Positions 13,901-27,291 of a stretch of 64,000 nt of DNA are shown here, piece after piece. A program made the translations under genes and the position numbers. Under the pieces are notes generated by a model, which saw only the letters and a program-made list of their open reading frames with translations, had not been told where the DNA came from and ran no database searches. Source of the DNA: Onchocerca lupi (taxonomy: Eukaryota; Nematoda; Chromadorea; Rhabditida; Onchocercidae). The stretch covers positions 1 through 64,000 of the forward strand of contig JAOVVO010000303.1 in NCBI GenBank assembly GCA_028564675.1, read 5' to 3'. Every line of letters begins with the position of its first letter. Position 1 is the first letter of the stretch.

Positions 13901-14218
13901 GTGATCACCTATAAAGTACTTCGAATATCGTTTTGTAAAACGAATGCATGCAATCGACCATACGTGAGAAAGATAAACAGAGGAAATTGAAAATTTCACA
14001 GTATGATATGACTGTTGAAAGTTAAAATAACTGAAATTAACTCAAAAGCGCAAGATAAGAATAAAAGATAATACTTTAAAGTTGCGCATTTCGACGTCCA
14101 GTGATCTGTAAGCGTCCTGAACATCTCTTTTGATATATACCATTGCGATAAGACACACGAACAGCACAAAAGCACTCAGTGCGGAAGCCGTAAAAATTAT
14201 AGGACGCATGCGAAACAT
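10955..14218 (-). CDS. Cuticle collagen, six exons, 398 aa
   Basis: Exons (5' to 3' on the minus strand): 14218-14075, 13908-13794, 12711-12457, 11981-11682, 11458-11205, 11083-10955; all junctions are GT-AG and in phase. Residues 7-29 form a hydrophobic signal-anchor (LSAFVLFVCLIAMVYI). The nematode cuticle collagen N-terminal domain follows, across the first junction (VEMRNFK then VITDDLWNDLI). RRRR at 69-72 is a subtilisin/furin-like processing site. An 84-codon exon of non-collagen sequence precedes the first cysteine cluster (ICKCAKENTCPAGPPGP). Two Gly-X-Y blocks then run with short breaks, including a CYHC pair, and the protein ends with the typical YCPCPSR and a basic 35-residue tail. 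Such proteins are secreted by the hypodermis and cross-linked in the cuticle. The first ATG in frame is at 14218. I cannot assign a particular dpy/sqt/rol orthologue. Introns of 742 and 1,082 bp (11982-12456, 475 bp, also long) show no other gene. Confidence 0.94.
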
Positions 14219-16434
14219 CCTCACCGACTATACTATCTCCCAAAACTGCTTCTTTATATTTGAATTTTTCAATGGGCGGATATAGTATTAGATCAACAAT
14301 CAACGAAGATTGATGGCAAAGCGTCGCATTGACGATTCCATGGTGACTTATCGGTGAAGTCTGCCATTATAAAATTATGTTACATTTTATTATCATTCTC
14401 TTTATAGTTTCAGCTAGAGATGTGGTGAATCTGTCATCAATACAGTTTGTTTGTTATGAAACCATTGACTGCCGGGCCTTTTATCAAATTGGAGAGATGA
14501 ATTAATCAACATTACATTTAATCAGTAAAGTCTGATATCATTCACTCATTAGAGTAAGCAATAGTAAGGTATTTTTTATCGTCTTGTATATCACTGCTAT
14601 TCTTTTTACAAATTTTCTTCGTCTCAGAATCGCAGTTCCAATTTCAAGTGATTTTTCTTTCTTTTTTTTTCTTTTTTTTTTTTATTCAAAGTAACTAATG
14701 TAATACATAGTCCGATGGATTTAATTTGTCAGGAAAGTAATTTCAAATAGGTATTGCTTAGCAAGAAAACGTTCATCTGAGAAACTAAAAATATAAATCT
14801 GAGGCTCATTTTTTTTTATCAATTAGCACTTTCTTTTCTACTGAAAAAATATTAGTATATTAGTTTTTCACTTGCTAAAAATATCGGAGTCATTGAAGAG
14901 GAGCGAAAATTATGCAAGAGAAAACAAACTATGGTCGAGAATTCAAAAAAATGCATCATATCTTAAGAGATCAACAGCTTCTAGTTGACAGAATTTGAAA
15001 GAAAGATATTCAGGCATAGCAATAATTCTTTTATGTAGATCTCATGTTGTCACATGTATAATGCAGAGGTTGGAATCTTGGCTGCTGAATAGTCAAGATT
15101 CCAATATAAACACAGAAGACTGTTTAGTCGTTTCCATTTTTATTTTAAAGTGATTGCTACATTGTAATACAGATTTCCTGCAGGCAGAAATGTGCTTAAT
15201 TGTACTGACAATAAAACTAGAACTGCGAATACAGTAAGTTTATCAATGTTAAACATCAAAATGATAGCTTTCTTGATTGATTTTCATAGTTACTAAAATC
15301 AATATTAATGCATCGTCTAGAAACAAAATAGTAGATTGAGCGATATATCTCCGGAAACAAATGAAGTTATCGCTAGTTGTTTTAATCGAGTCCATAAAAA
15401 ACCAAGTGAAATCAGTTGGGATATAATATATGGAAGAGTTTTATTTTTAAAACTTACTGTTTAAATATTTAAATCGTTTACTAAACTCGATTCATCGATT
15501 ATGAAAGTCTCATGGCCTATCCAAATGTTATCAGAGATATCAATTTGAATGAAATAAGTAATTCAATAAGAATATACATCCTTTTAGTCATTATCTTTTT
15601 GCTCAATTTCGGTACTCTTATTACTCGTACCATATATCCGGGAAGTCCTTAAAAAATCACTAAAATAGCTGGCAGATTCATGTCGATGAAAGTGTCGTTG
15701 TTCCCTTTCCGATCGATTATCTATTCAAACTATTTCACATTCCTGTGCCAATTTAGAACAATTATTCTTTGAATGAACCGACAGCTTGCTGTGTCACCCA
15801 CACTGTAGAGATACAAAGAATTGTCAAATACTTCAATGATATTTTCTGCAACATTTTTTTGATGTATTTCCATTCTCTATGAGAAAACTTCACAAAATGT
15901 TCTCCCGTCGTAATTGTGAATTGCACCACCAATTATTCATTCTAAATTTGTGTAAGGAAAGGGAAAAGTAATTGGGATGGATTAACAATAACGTTTTACC
16001 TCATTTCACATTCGAATATCACAGATTCACCGTGGTACTTTATTTAAGCACCATTTTTCTCCAATAAAGTATTCTGCGGAATGCAGAAGGCGATCATTTC
16101 ATCGACTGGAACAAACAATGTCCTTTTTATATGAAAGAATTGTTGCAAACTTTCTGGCAATGAGTAACCTAAATTAATGATTTTATCATCATGTTATCAT
16201 TTATGCTACATCAATACATTTGGATTATAAAAATGCACTTTATCGTCGGCAAGACTCCAAATACTAAGTATACAGTTGATGAAATATTGCAATAAGCAAC
16301 GTTATAATTTCTGAAGTTTTTACCGGTCCCTCTATCGTTAGAAAACCAGCTTTGATGCTTCTAATATTTAATCTTCAAGACCTCTCCACTGCAATACAGG
16401 TCGAAATAACCTTATAATGATTAAAATCATTTGA
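14219..16434. other. Non-coding, upstream of collagen
   Basis: No supported gene. It should hold the collagen promoter. A T-rich tract lies at about 14652-14683 and a 35-nt hairpin at 15070-15104. Confidence 0.5.
15070..15104. repeat. Perfect 11-bp inverted repeat (hairpin)
   Basis: TTGGAATCTTG at 15070-15080 is the exact reverse complement of CAAGATTCCAA at 15094-15104. Two further base pairs and a G-T pair are possible inside, leaving a loop of about 7 nt. Confidence 0.85.
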
Positions 16435-16553
16435 ATTGACGGACAAATTAATTAAATACTTGACGAAATATTGAAAAATGAAAATTTTTTCTGATTGACG
16501 AACAAATTAATTAAATACTTGATGAAATATGATTGAAAAAATGAAAATTTTAA
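16435..16553. repeat. Tandem duplication, 59-bp unit
   Basis: 16435-16493 is repeated with few changes from 16494 (both begin ATTGACGGACAAATTAATTA or ATTGACGAACAAATTAATTA). It sits just upstream of the LTR-like sequence and could belong to it. Confidence 0.85.
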
Positions 16554-16619
16554 GCAATATATTTATATGTCAAAATAACTAAAGTATTTGTATCCCAAAA
16601 TAATTAAGTAAATTCATTT

Positions 16620-16990
16620 GTTCATATCTTTCGGTCTGGTCAGCATATATGCAATATTTGATGAATCATTTATCAATCTATTACCTTTCGATCTGACTAT
16701 CATATGTTTCATGCTTGGATTGTAAACAAACTCTCACTATATAAAGACCTAAAATCATCCAGATAGTCAGTTACAAATAGAATCTCTCATCCAGAACAGC
16801 TTTCTTCTATTCGACCCCTACGAGCAACAAAGAGAATAATCTAGTGATAAATTTACTTGGATATTCTCTAATAATTGTTTTTTAACGAAGACGAAGAATC
16901 AATCCTCCGTTAATCAATAAAACCTTTATCACAACTATTGTTTGTGCCAATTGTCAAAACCAAAAACTTTTACGACAATATAAACCTAAT
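16620..16990 (+). mobile_element. Decayed LTR, same family as 61.5 kb LTRs
   Basis: It shares blocks with the LTR at 61529-62127, in the same order: a TATATAAAG or TATATAAGG box, GGATATTCTCTAATAATTGTTT (16859 onward) against GGATATTCTTTAACAATTGTTT (62011 onward), an AATAAA-type signal, then TTTGTGCCA near the end. The boundaries are uncertain because TG and CA ends are not clear. It lies directly upstream of gag-like sequence, as a 5' LTR would. Confidence 0.5.
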
Positions 16991-17029
16991 ATTACCACAA
17001 TGTGCTTTTTCTAGTAAAGCCATTGTGAA

Positions 17030-18010
17030 CCGTTGAGTAATGTGAAAGAAATTAATAAAAAATCGCTTTTCCACGTCTGATCTTTCCTTAATCGTCAAAA
17101 TGTTGGAAGAGAGATAGACGAATAGAAATTTGATGAACTTTTAAAGGTACAAAGTATCTTAAATGAAGACCGGAAATAATATTGGCAAATAATCTTTTTG
17201 GCTAACTAAGCAAAGTACCAACAATATCATAATTCATTTGCTGTTAAAAAAAAGTGCAGAAAACTATGACGTTATAAAAAGAGTTTTAATCGAAAAATTC
17301 GAAAATTCATTTGCTATTAAAAAATCGCTCTATAATAAGTTATATTCTATCAACAGAAATGGTCGGGAATGGAAGGAATCGTCAAAGCGATCAACAGAAT
17401 ACTTGATAGCTAGAAGCTATAGGTGAGAATCTAGAGCATTCTAGCGTCGAAACTATTATTGAAAGTAGATTGCCGAGTTGGATATTAAATAAAGTGTAAA
17501 AACAAAAAGAAGAACAAGAACTATGGTCGGTCATTAAACTCCGATAATTCCTGGAAAACTAGTCAAAAAAAAAAGAAAACAAAAAAGTCAAGCTTTTGAT
17601 AGTGGAAAGAAAAAGAATTCGACCGAGTCTAAGCCAAATCAAATCCCATATAATATTGGGGAGAAAATCTGCCTCAGCTGGAATCAAGCAGCTCAAAGCA
17701 AATGACCCTAATTGAGAACAGATTTAAAGAAAAAGTCCAAAGGCAGTAAGACACGAAGACCTTATGCTTTTCATAATGAGAATAATTGGGCTAATGAATG
17801 TCAAGTGTATCCCACTTTTAAACAACGAATGGAACGCTTGAGAGAACAACGCTGCCTTAATTATCATTGATTAGGACCCTTAATTGTCATTGATTAGGAC
17901 ATCTGCAAAAGACTGCGACAAAAGGAAACACTTATGTTTCCATTGCAAAGATCCTCATAATACTGCATTGTGTTATGCCAACTATAAGAATGATGCATAA
18001 TTTTTGAGGA
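17030..18010 (+). pseudogene. Decayed gag of a BEL/Pao-type LTR retrotransposon
   Basis: Several frames, broken by stops and shifts, each keep gag-like pieces in the right order. Near 17238-17426, SAENYDVIKRVLIEKFE and IKKSLYNKLYSI resemble the DUF1759 gag region. At about 17425-17500 there is a stretch resembling its continuation (IESRLPSWILNKV). At 17909-17998 a CCHC zinc knuckle (CFHCKDPHNTALC) ends in a stop. No intact open frame remains and no integrase or reverse transcriptase is recognisable. Sequence to about 18.3 kb may be further remnant but I cannot support it. The upstream LTR-like sequence strengthens the call. Confidence 0.65.
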
Positions 18011-21000
18011 TCTTGTCGTAGGTTAGCAATCTATAACTCCTACCTGAAGTGCAGTAGGATCTGAATGATATTTACGCTATCCATCACTTTCTTGATTTCA
18101 ACAAGAGAAGAGTATTTGATATGGCAAATAATATTTCAGTTATTAGAAATAATTGGTTTGTCATCTCAATTAGTAACAAAACTTGAAAATTTTATACTGA
18201 GCAGTTTTTTAGAGTTAGTGAATGCCAGATTTGTAGAATATATAAATAAATTATTCAGTACGAGAAGGATTCTACCGCCATCTCCAAGTTTTTTAATGAA
18301 ATTCTGAGATTTGCTACAAATTTTCCAGGACTTTAGCTTCAAATTACTTTGTTCCTATTTTTAATTCCAAATGAAAATTCTATTTAAAAATTCACGCTTT
18401 AAAATATTCTATCTAAATAATACTCCTTTCATTCTCTCATAAGAAGAATTAGTTTTTCATTTAAATTAAAGTATCCTTCTTTATCACTATACTGGAAAGA
18501 AAAAAACAAGTATTATTGAAAATAAACATATTTCTAAGATCAGTGATGACCTAAAGCTGATTCTACCACGCTTTATATTACACCCAACACGCAATATGAT
18601 GTCGACCTAAACTTCCACTCCGTTTTTGTCAGCGAGCATATTTGTGAAAGAGAGTGCAGTGGGAGTAATACTTAATACCTCTAAGATATCTCAGGATATA
18701 CAATTGTTTCTCAGCCATAGAAAAGAGAGGGAGTTTGTAGATGAAGATGAATAACTGAAGGAAAGAAAAAGGAAAAGATAATCAGCTTTCCATAGCACTT
18801 TTAGTTCTAATTGTTGCATGGGTGATTTTCTTGGATGATACTTGAAATTATTTTGCTTCTTTCCTGGTTAGGCTCAATGAATATCACACTTTTTTGTCTC
18901 TTCAATGATTTTCCCTCAATTATACTTCGCAACTTAACAGATAACTTCGGATATTGTAAAACAGTCTTGCTTATGTCTTATATTCTTGATCGTCGAATCA
19001 ATTTTGTTTATTTCTTATATTCTTGAATCAATCTTGCTTATGTCTTATGTTCCGATCACCAATGATTTATATAATAACAATAATATCTCACATTTCTCAA
19101 ATCTTATAACGAACAATTGAAATGAAAATGTAGCGATATTGGCTTCAAAAGGAAAATCATTTCTGTTGTATAATGCACCTTTATATTCATTTATATGTCA
19201 ACGAAGTTTTATTCTTACTTTCATTATTGTTCCTTTCTCTGCTGAATCACACAATTATTATTTTAAATAAGGAAGACTTTATTATTTGCTTATAATAATA
19301 TATGATTTGAGAGAATTTTTCATTTTAAATAATCGATTTTTTTTTTTGCGAAAGCGATGAAGCTCGTAACATAGCATTTCACATTTAGCTGTTGCAAAGA
19401 AAAGCGGCATTTATCACTTTTAGTGAAATCAATTTAAGGATGACACATTTCTATTTGAAAAACTGTTTAGTAGTCAACATTGTCTTTATCACTGCATTAA
19501 CCAATGCCTGTAAGAGCGTACTACCTGTTCACTTTACTTTTTCGTGAACTTCAAACTTATTTCAAATATCACCATTTATTTTCTATGGCTTATATTTTCT
19601 AAATGTAATGTTTCTACCAGTGCTATCTTTATGGAATTAGTGGAATTTCCGCAGCAATACAGTAGTGTTTGCATATGCTTGATTTTGCATATGCTTGATA
19701 AGTTATTCTCACCTTGTTAATGATTAAACTTGCTTTACGAGAATGTGTAGTGATAGCATAATACTTGCATGCAATCATTTCATGACGAAGCATGTAGAAA
19801 GCTTTTTTTGCGAGTAAATTGGAGAAGATAAAGCTTTACATTAAATGATCTGATAAACTGATTTATTTCTCAAGACATCGATAAGTGGTTCACATTGGAT
19901 TATGCTGTCGTCAAAATTGAATTGAAAAACCACTTGTGTCATATTGTGGAAAATGATTATTCTTTGTTTAAAAAACATATTTCCAAGTAGCATTTTATAT
20001 TTGAGCGATAGAGTGTAAAAAAGATAAAACGATGTTTCTAATGTTTCTGAAAAGATCATTGTCCAATTCTTGACCATTACGAGTAACTGTTCACATTAGT
20101 ATCGTGCAAAGACTTACCACTTGGATTAATTTTTAAGAAATGCACATCACAAGCAAATTACCACTTAATCATTTTTCATATAGCAGCGACACAAAACAGA
20201 ATTCAGATATTTTGAATCACCTAATCTATATAAATAAAATTATAAGTCTTCCTTGTTACAGACCTTGAATATCCGAAAGTTCTTACCGATTGCGAAATTT
20301 TAAAACAAGCTTGCATTCGAATAAGTGCCTTTTTTTTATCTGTCATAGGGATACTTATTATCCTTTGTGTAGCCGTTTCCAGCTAATTTATTTTACAAAT
20401 GTAGTTTGCATCATTACCTCATTGAAAAATATGTAGAAAACCAGTGTGTATCGAGGATTTCATAGTATTCGAATTATGCAACATCCGTCTTATTACATTT
20501 AGAAAATAATTTTTTTCACGAATGCATTAGGAGTGCAAAATGCTAGAAAATATCCATCAAATAAATAAACAATATTTCACCCTATGTATGATTCAATTAT
20601 GAAATTGATCAATTACTAGAGTGACAAACTGATGCGTAAAACGACATATTTGTTGCTGCCGGATGTTGATAAGAATAGATTCACATAATTATATGCACTT
20701 CTTTCAACCCAGTCTACTCCGTTCATTCTACTTTAGAAAAAACTATTTTTATACACTAATAAATTGTGGGTTTGGAATCCGTTGTTTCTCCGTTTTATTG
20801 TCCTTTATTTTCTGCCTTTTCCGCATCTACTTATAATTTCTTCATAATAATTACGAATTAAAAAATTCATGGACTGCTCTCGGCATGCAAAAGATGATAA
20901 AGGAATGATGGCTCAATTTCTTAATAGTACTTTCTTCCTGACCCTCAAAAACTTCTAAACTGAACTTTAACATTTTTCAATCAATTGAAGAATTTTGAAC

Positions 21001-21667
21001 TACTCGTTTTCTCAACCTCTTGCTAAATTTATAAATTATTCAGTAAAAAATAATTTATTAATGCACGACAAATAAATGGCTTCAATGAATATAATATTGT
21101 GCAAATTTTAGCTGGTAAGGACTTTCTATGCAGGCGTAAATAAGCATTTAGTTGCTAGGACTATTCGAGCTTTATTTATAGATACTTGGTAAACAACAAA
21201 TTCGATAAGTCGCGTTTAGTTTCAATAGTTCAACTAAAAGAAAGAAAGAGGTAAAAAAAAGAAAAAAGAAGACTGATGCAGATCCATTGATGACAACACT
21301 TTTTTATTGAAATTTAAAATTAATCAATTTTTCGCAAAGTCTGTCCTTTTCAAGTTTTTTAGTTTCTTCATCCTTGCTCTCGATCAAAAAAGAAGGTTGC
21401 AATGCTTTTTTCTTCCTTTTTTTTTTTGCAAAACACAAGTAGTCATCTTGTTATTTCGCTCATTTTGAACATGACAAATGAAGATTTGATTTTATACGCT
21501 TTTAATAAGAAATTATCACAAGTACTGGCTCTCACATGTTTCGCCTGTTTTTGGCTTATTCTACAAACAATCAAGAAAAAAAGAATTTTGGCATTTTTCT
21601 TTAGTTCGTTCCCGTATTTTTCTGCTACATACTGATATATCTTTGTTAATTGGAATCGTGACAAGAT

Positions 21668-21749
21668 GATGACTTATTTTTTGAGGCATTCATTGTGTTA
21701 GATTCGTCATGAAGTGAAATCTAACAGAATGAGTCTCAAAATAATCATC
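21668..21749 (+). ncRNA. MicroRNA-precursor-like hairpin (candidate)
   Basis: The 82-nt sequence folds on itself with about 32 pairs. The 5' arm 21668-21705 pairs with the 3' arm 21716-21749 around a 10-nt loop (21706-21715). I traced bulges at 21673, 21677-21678, 21688-21689 and 21719, and one G-G mismatch (21695/21727). The longest unbroken helices are GTTTAG-type near the loop (7 bp) and TTTTGAGGC in the middle (9 bp including one G-U). Size, loop and bulge pattern suit a nematode pre-miRNA. No known family was recognised and either strand could be the transcribed one. Confidence 0.4.
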
Positions 21750-23466
21750 AAAGGAGACTTTCTAGAAATGAAAAATTTTTTGAGTGATAAATGCAAATGC
21801 TCAAGAAGAGATCTGTTATTTCGAATGACAACATTTGACTTCATAGCGTAAAATGAGGAATGGAAAAAGTAATGTCAATGAAAATTTTTCTATTTGAAAG
21901 AAAATAACGATGTTTTGGGAGAAATAAGACTTTTTTTGCATATTTACATGCTTATCATCTTTAGATATACTAAATTGTATTTTTCAGTATCTTCTTTATA
22001 TAGTTCATCAGTCGAGATTAACCTCAGATGCTGATGACATGTGGTCAGATATTTCTTAATCGTTCTTGCTTTTCCATTACGATAGTATCCAGCAAAGCTT
22101 CAAATAATTGCCATCAAATTATGCAATTGATGATCAGTATAAATGAGTCTCAAATTATCACAGTTCTAGAATCATTTCAGTCTTGATTTTTCAATTGATT
22201 TGTTCAATTCAGTTTCATCTTGTCTACAGTTCTCTTCTTTGATCAAGTTCCTGAACATAACTAATCACCAGTATCAGTCCGAAATGAAGAATATTATAGT
22301 TGTTTGCACGCACATTTCCATCTGTTTCTGTGATTTGTTCAATGAATTATCTTATAGGCAGGGGAAAATTGATTTTCCCTGAATTCATTTTTGGAGATTA
22401 TTTACAGAAGTTATAGTTCATGATAATTGGATTTGGCAGAACCGTGCATCAATACCCAACGCTTTGCATTTTCCATTCTCTGCTTTCCATTCCCTCTATC
22501 AAGTCGTCCACACACCTGTTGTTACATTCATATAGCCCAAGAAATTTCGATTGTGATTTTTACCAAAATCTAGATAAATCTAAGTCTGGATAATTCATTA
22601 TTATCATGCAGTTAAGCTCAGCTTATCATTCAGAAGAGTTAGATATATCTAATATGCCTAGCTTATCGTGTACTTCGAGATAAATCAGTTCAACAGAGAT
22701 GAGATTATTAAGCATTTTTCATACAGTATATATTTTCGAAATGATTCATCAATTAGTTTCTCGGTTATACAGCAAAAAAACCACAAATTGATTATTTATG
22801 CCTTTGGTCAATTTATTTGTGTTACTGCGGTGATTTAGTCTACAGAAACAATTCTTATCAATGACATATTAAATCATATCAGCTACAGCTGATACATATT
22901 CTATCCATCATTTTGAATGATAAGTCCTGCAGTTTTTAATCACATAACAGACAGAGAAACAAACAGACATACAATGCAAGAAAGCATATCAGTTTTTATT
23001 TGATTGTCAGATTTTTTTTTATCAATATCATTTATCAGCTCAATAATTCTATCAGTTAATGTTCTCTTTTTTTCAGCTCTTTCTTCCTTATCACAATTTT
23101 TTCTCATTCTATGTTTAACATTTTTTTACGATATTTTCCTGCCTCTTTTTTTTCTTCCTATGCGTATCATTTTATTTTAATCTTGAGCCACTGACTTCTA
23201 TCCGGAACTAATTTCATCATCCCAAATTGTTTCTCCTCTGATTCTTCAGTAATGTATGTTTATTCAAAGCTCTACTTCTTTTTCATGCATATGCTTCAGT
23301 TTCTGAATTGAATTCTTGAGCTGATATTACATGTCCCAAAATTCTATTTTATAGATATTTTTTTACAATGAGCTAAAATTGTCTGCGAAGCACAATGATT
23401 AGATTTTCTGTATCCTGATATTGCTCTTCACTGCAGTGAAATAGTGATCTGTTTCGTAACATTGTT

Positions 23467-23492
23467 TTTCTTTCGGTTTCCACCGAAAGAAA
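23467..23492. repeat. Perfect 11-bp hairpin with 4-nt loop
   Basis: TTTCTTTCGGT, loop TTCC, then ACCGAAAGAAA: an exact inverted repeat in otherwise AT-rich DNA. Confidence 0.9.
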
Positions 23493-24266
23493 TTCTCATA
23501 TTTTTTTACTGGAATTATATAATATCTAGCACATCAGTTATGCAAGAGACTCCTCTCTCAATCGATCATTGTTAAGTATTTCTCAGGCTTGCAAATTATA
23601 TCAAAAATCAGAATTATTTACAAAAGGTTATTGTAGATTTTGTGATGCTACCTGCAGCTGAGCAGATTTTAATTTAGAATTTATAACGTTCCTTGTTTAT
23701 AACGTAAAAATTCAGTGTGATAAGTAATTTCATTTTTTTACGAAACTATTTCATTCCGCTTGAATATTCTCAAATGATCATCCGCGAATTCATTTCTAAA
23801 TGGAAGATTTTATCGCCGCGAAAAAATAAAAATTCAGTATGTATAAAAAGCAATGGATTTCGATTATTGGAAAAGCCATAAAGTGGAAGAAATTTTGGAA
23901 TTCGATGAACCGATCAATGATTTTGCGTCTTCCCCACAATATCTTCCAGTGTCCAGGTAAAAAAAAAAAAAAAAAAGAAACGAAGAGTATCAAATCTAAA
24001 TTTAATGAAATTTTCAAGACTTAAATCTGCAAGAATTTATCATTTAATCTGTTTTCGTTCCTCAAAATTTGTGGCGATATCGAAAAGAAATGCGAAGTCT
24101 GGAATTTAAATGGAATATAAAACATGCACAAAATGGCTGATGGTTGATACGTACTGCAATGAGCTAGTTTTGCCAACATGCCAACTGGGTAGACATTGTT
24201 TTCAATGAACTATGGTTCAATGAAATTCAGTTAATTAAGGAAGACAGAAAGGGAAAGAATAGGGAA

Positions 24267-24313
24267 GTACTGATAAAAGGATGTTAATGCGTCGTCCTTT
24301 TATCAATTAGTAC
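24267..24313. repeat. Bulged hairpin, 10 + 5 bp stem
   Basis: GATAAAAGGA (24272-24281) pairs exactly with TCCTTTTATC (24295-24304), and GTACT (24267-24271) pairs with AGTAC (24309-24313) across a 4-nt bulge. Confidence 0.8.
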
Positions 24314-27291
24314 ATTCAGTACTGCTGTGATGATTCGTGCATCATTTCACCTCCATCAGCTTTTTCTTGCACTTTATTACTTTCAAATATTTTTGGAAAT
24401 AAAATAAAAAAGTTTCATCAACTATGTGGTACTTTAACCTTTATTCTTTATGTGCAACATTGTATGTCTGGTTGGATTATTAAATTGTGATGTTTGCTCC
24501 TTTCTGTTGTGTGTTAAGGGTAATCAATCGCTATCAAGTTTGCAAAGGTTGTAGAAACTCTAACCGTTACAACAAACAAATCACATTACCCTGAAACATC
24601 CACCTAATAACACAAAATTGCAACGAAACAATGCAAGTCTTTTTCACAAACAAGTATTGGTCGTTTCATTTTTCTTCTAACCTTATTTTGATCTGAAACA
24701 TTTTTCAAGAATGAGAAAATTTTATGAAATCTTCGTTAATAACGAGAAATTTTGTATTAATTTGTAAATTTGTGTCTATTAAGATCGAAAAAATTTAAGA
24801 TCTCGAAATTTCTTCACTTTGTCATGTTAATATATGAGGATTTTTATCTATATGAGATCTACAAGAGGACTACTAGCACATTATATTTCCTACATTTCAA
24901 TCCAGGCAATGCTATATGCTCTATTTCGTGATAAGCTGGATTTCGCTCATCTTGCATGCTGTCAGATTCCTTGAATAAATAATACGAATATTTGTTAAGA
25001 GGATGCAAGTCGACGCTATATAAATTTCTAGCTGATTTTGGTCATTACAAAGGTACAAATATTAAGTAATCTATTTTAATTTATTTTTCGACAAAAAAAA
25101 AAAAAAAAACTGCAGTGATATTACTTTGCAATTCATCATTTTAGGTTATTCTTCATCTTTTTGCTTGTAATAAAACAAGAATCTTTCTTCATGCTTGATA
25201 GCAAAATTATGCGCAATTATAGAGAAATCTGTCAATGGTCCTTATTGAGAAGGTTACAAATAATTTAGTAAAAATACATTGAAAAAATCAACAGCCGAAC
25301 TTTTGTGATTGAAAATCTATAGAAAATAATGCAACATTGCAAAAGCAGAATTGTCTATGTATTTGGTCAAAAACTAATTCATAAAATGTATTGAATGAAA
25401 ACGATTTTATGCAAATAAATGTAACAAGCTATTTGCATAAAATAGATCTAGCAAGTTGTACATTTCTCCATTTTTTGCTTCCTGCGCCTTAATCATGTTT
25501 CTTTTAAAATCAAACAAGAAATGCTCTTTTTTTTTTTTCAATCAAACATTAGAATCAGCTGTGCCTTTCATTGATGTATTCAGCTTTCATTGATCCTACC
25601 TAGCATTTTTCGTCAATATGATACCTTGCGATTGGATGAGAGAGATGCCAAGTTAGGAGGAAAATTCGCTAATCGAAGTCTCATTTTCACAATTTTGAAA
25701 AAGATGCAACAGAACTCTTTTACAAAACGTAAATTTATAAATTTAGGATTTAGTATTAGCCATGATTTAGAATTGCTTGATAAAATAATCACATCGTTTA
25801 TGTGAATATTTTATTATTGTGTGGAGGAGGATGAAGGTCAAATGCGCAAAATACCAGTATTTTAGCCAGTGATTGATGAAAAGGAATTGACAAAATCGTG
25901 TGAGTGAGTCGCTTCCAAAGACCCACGTAAAGTTGCTAAGTGTACTATCATCAGAAAGACATACTTTACTGCGTGATTTATATAAATAGGTTAAATGTGA
26001 GTAACAAAGATTACGGTTTATGATTTATGAGCCATGTTCATTCCAAACTTTTTGTAAAATTCTAACCATTCTTTCCTTCAAATGAAATGTATCTGATTGT
26101 CTGTGCCATACACATTTACGGTCGCTGAAACCAGAGATATTACCGGTGTATTCAAGTTAGATTGCCATGAATGAAACAGGTTTTCATGGAGAGGCGAGAA
26201 ATTTATCAAGCTAATAAAACTGATGCCAAGAGGAGACTTGTTATGTCATATATTTTCAATTTTCAGTTCAGGGCACAAAACAACTTCAATCAAAACAACA
26301 CTAAAATTACAGAAGAAAAAGAAACCATTACTTATCTTTTATTAAATCATGTCAGAATGGGACCAATGTTATGTCACAAAAACAATTGAACGTTAAGAAT
26401 ATTTTTCATCGTTGTTTGGCCGTAGTCGCGATTTATTCTGTTTGATACTAAAATCATTCAACAATTCGGCATATTGTCTCGTGACACTACCAATTGAGCA
26501 TTGGATGAATTTAAATTAAGTCATTTAAAAAGTCTGATAAGTTGCGTGCTCTTATGTTTATGGCAAAAAATTTGGTACACGTAATTAATCTCAAGAATTC
26601 AGATAGATTTCATCATTCGATTCATTCGACATATGTCATATAGGCAAACAAGAACGATAGGCATCTTTCTGGAATACAACGATGATGCTTAAAAACATTA
26701 AAATGTATGTCGTGAGGCAATAAGATATTAATATCAGGTTGAAATTAATTGGCAATATGAGCTACTATGGAAGCTTGATGGACCAGTAATATCGATCAAG
26801 CAGGTACTTCCTTCCAAACTCAACCTTAACTATGTTATTTGATGGGTATCTATTGAAAAGTGGGATTGGTGCTAATTACAGAATAATGATTTGTCCATCA
26901 TTCTGAACAAGTACATTTAAATAGTTAGTAAATGTATATAGAGCAGATTATCAATGATTCAGTGTTTAAAATCTGTCCTCTGCCAATGCATTTTTTTTTA
27001 CATTTTCATCTTTGGTCCAGAATCCTCAGCTTATCTATCGTTGGCTAGTGCGAACAAAGTTGTTGTTTCTCAATTCATCAAAGCTTTTAAACATGTTTGG
27101 ATACTGCTCAATTGCCATCACTTCCACATTGCGGCACAATAGCTAATCAGTTTTCTGGACATTCGGAATTAAAATTGAAATAAATGGAGTTGAAAAGAAA
27201 CATACATTGAAGATTAAATCGAATCTCACTGTATGCTCATTGTTTCCAATAACGAATCCTTTTTCATGAAAAACTTTTCCCTTTAAATGTA

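Noticed and set aside
14218..14224. GTG at 14224 as collagen start two codons upstream
   Set aside because: Nuclear genes in nematodes start at ATG; the ATG at 14218 in the same frame gives the normal short N-terminus.
18065..18307. 80-aa open frame after the gag relic, possible protease/pol start
   Set aside because: No conserved protease or reverse-transcriptase motif can be seen; frame changes would be needed to find any.
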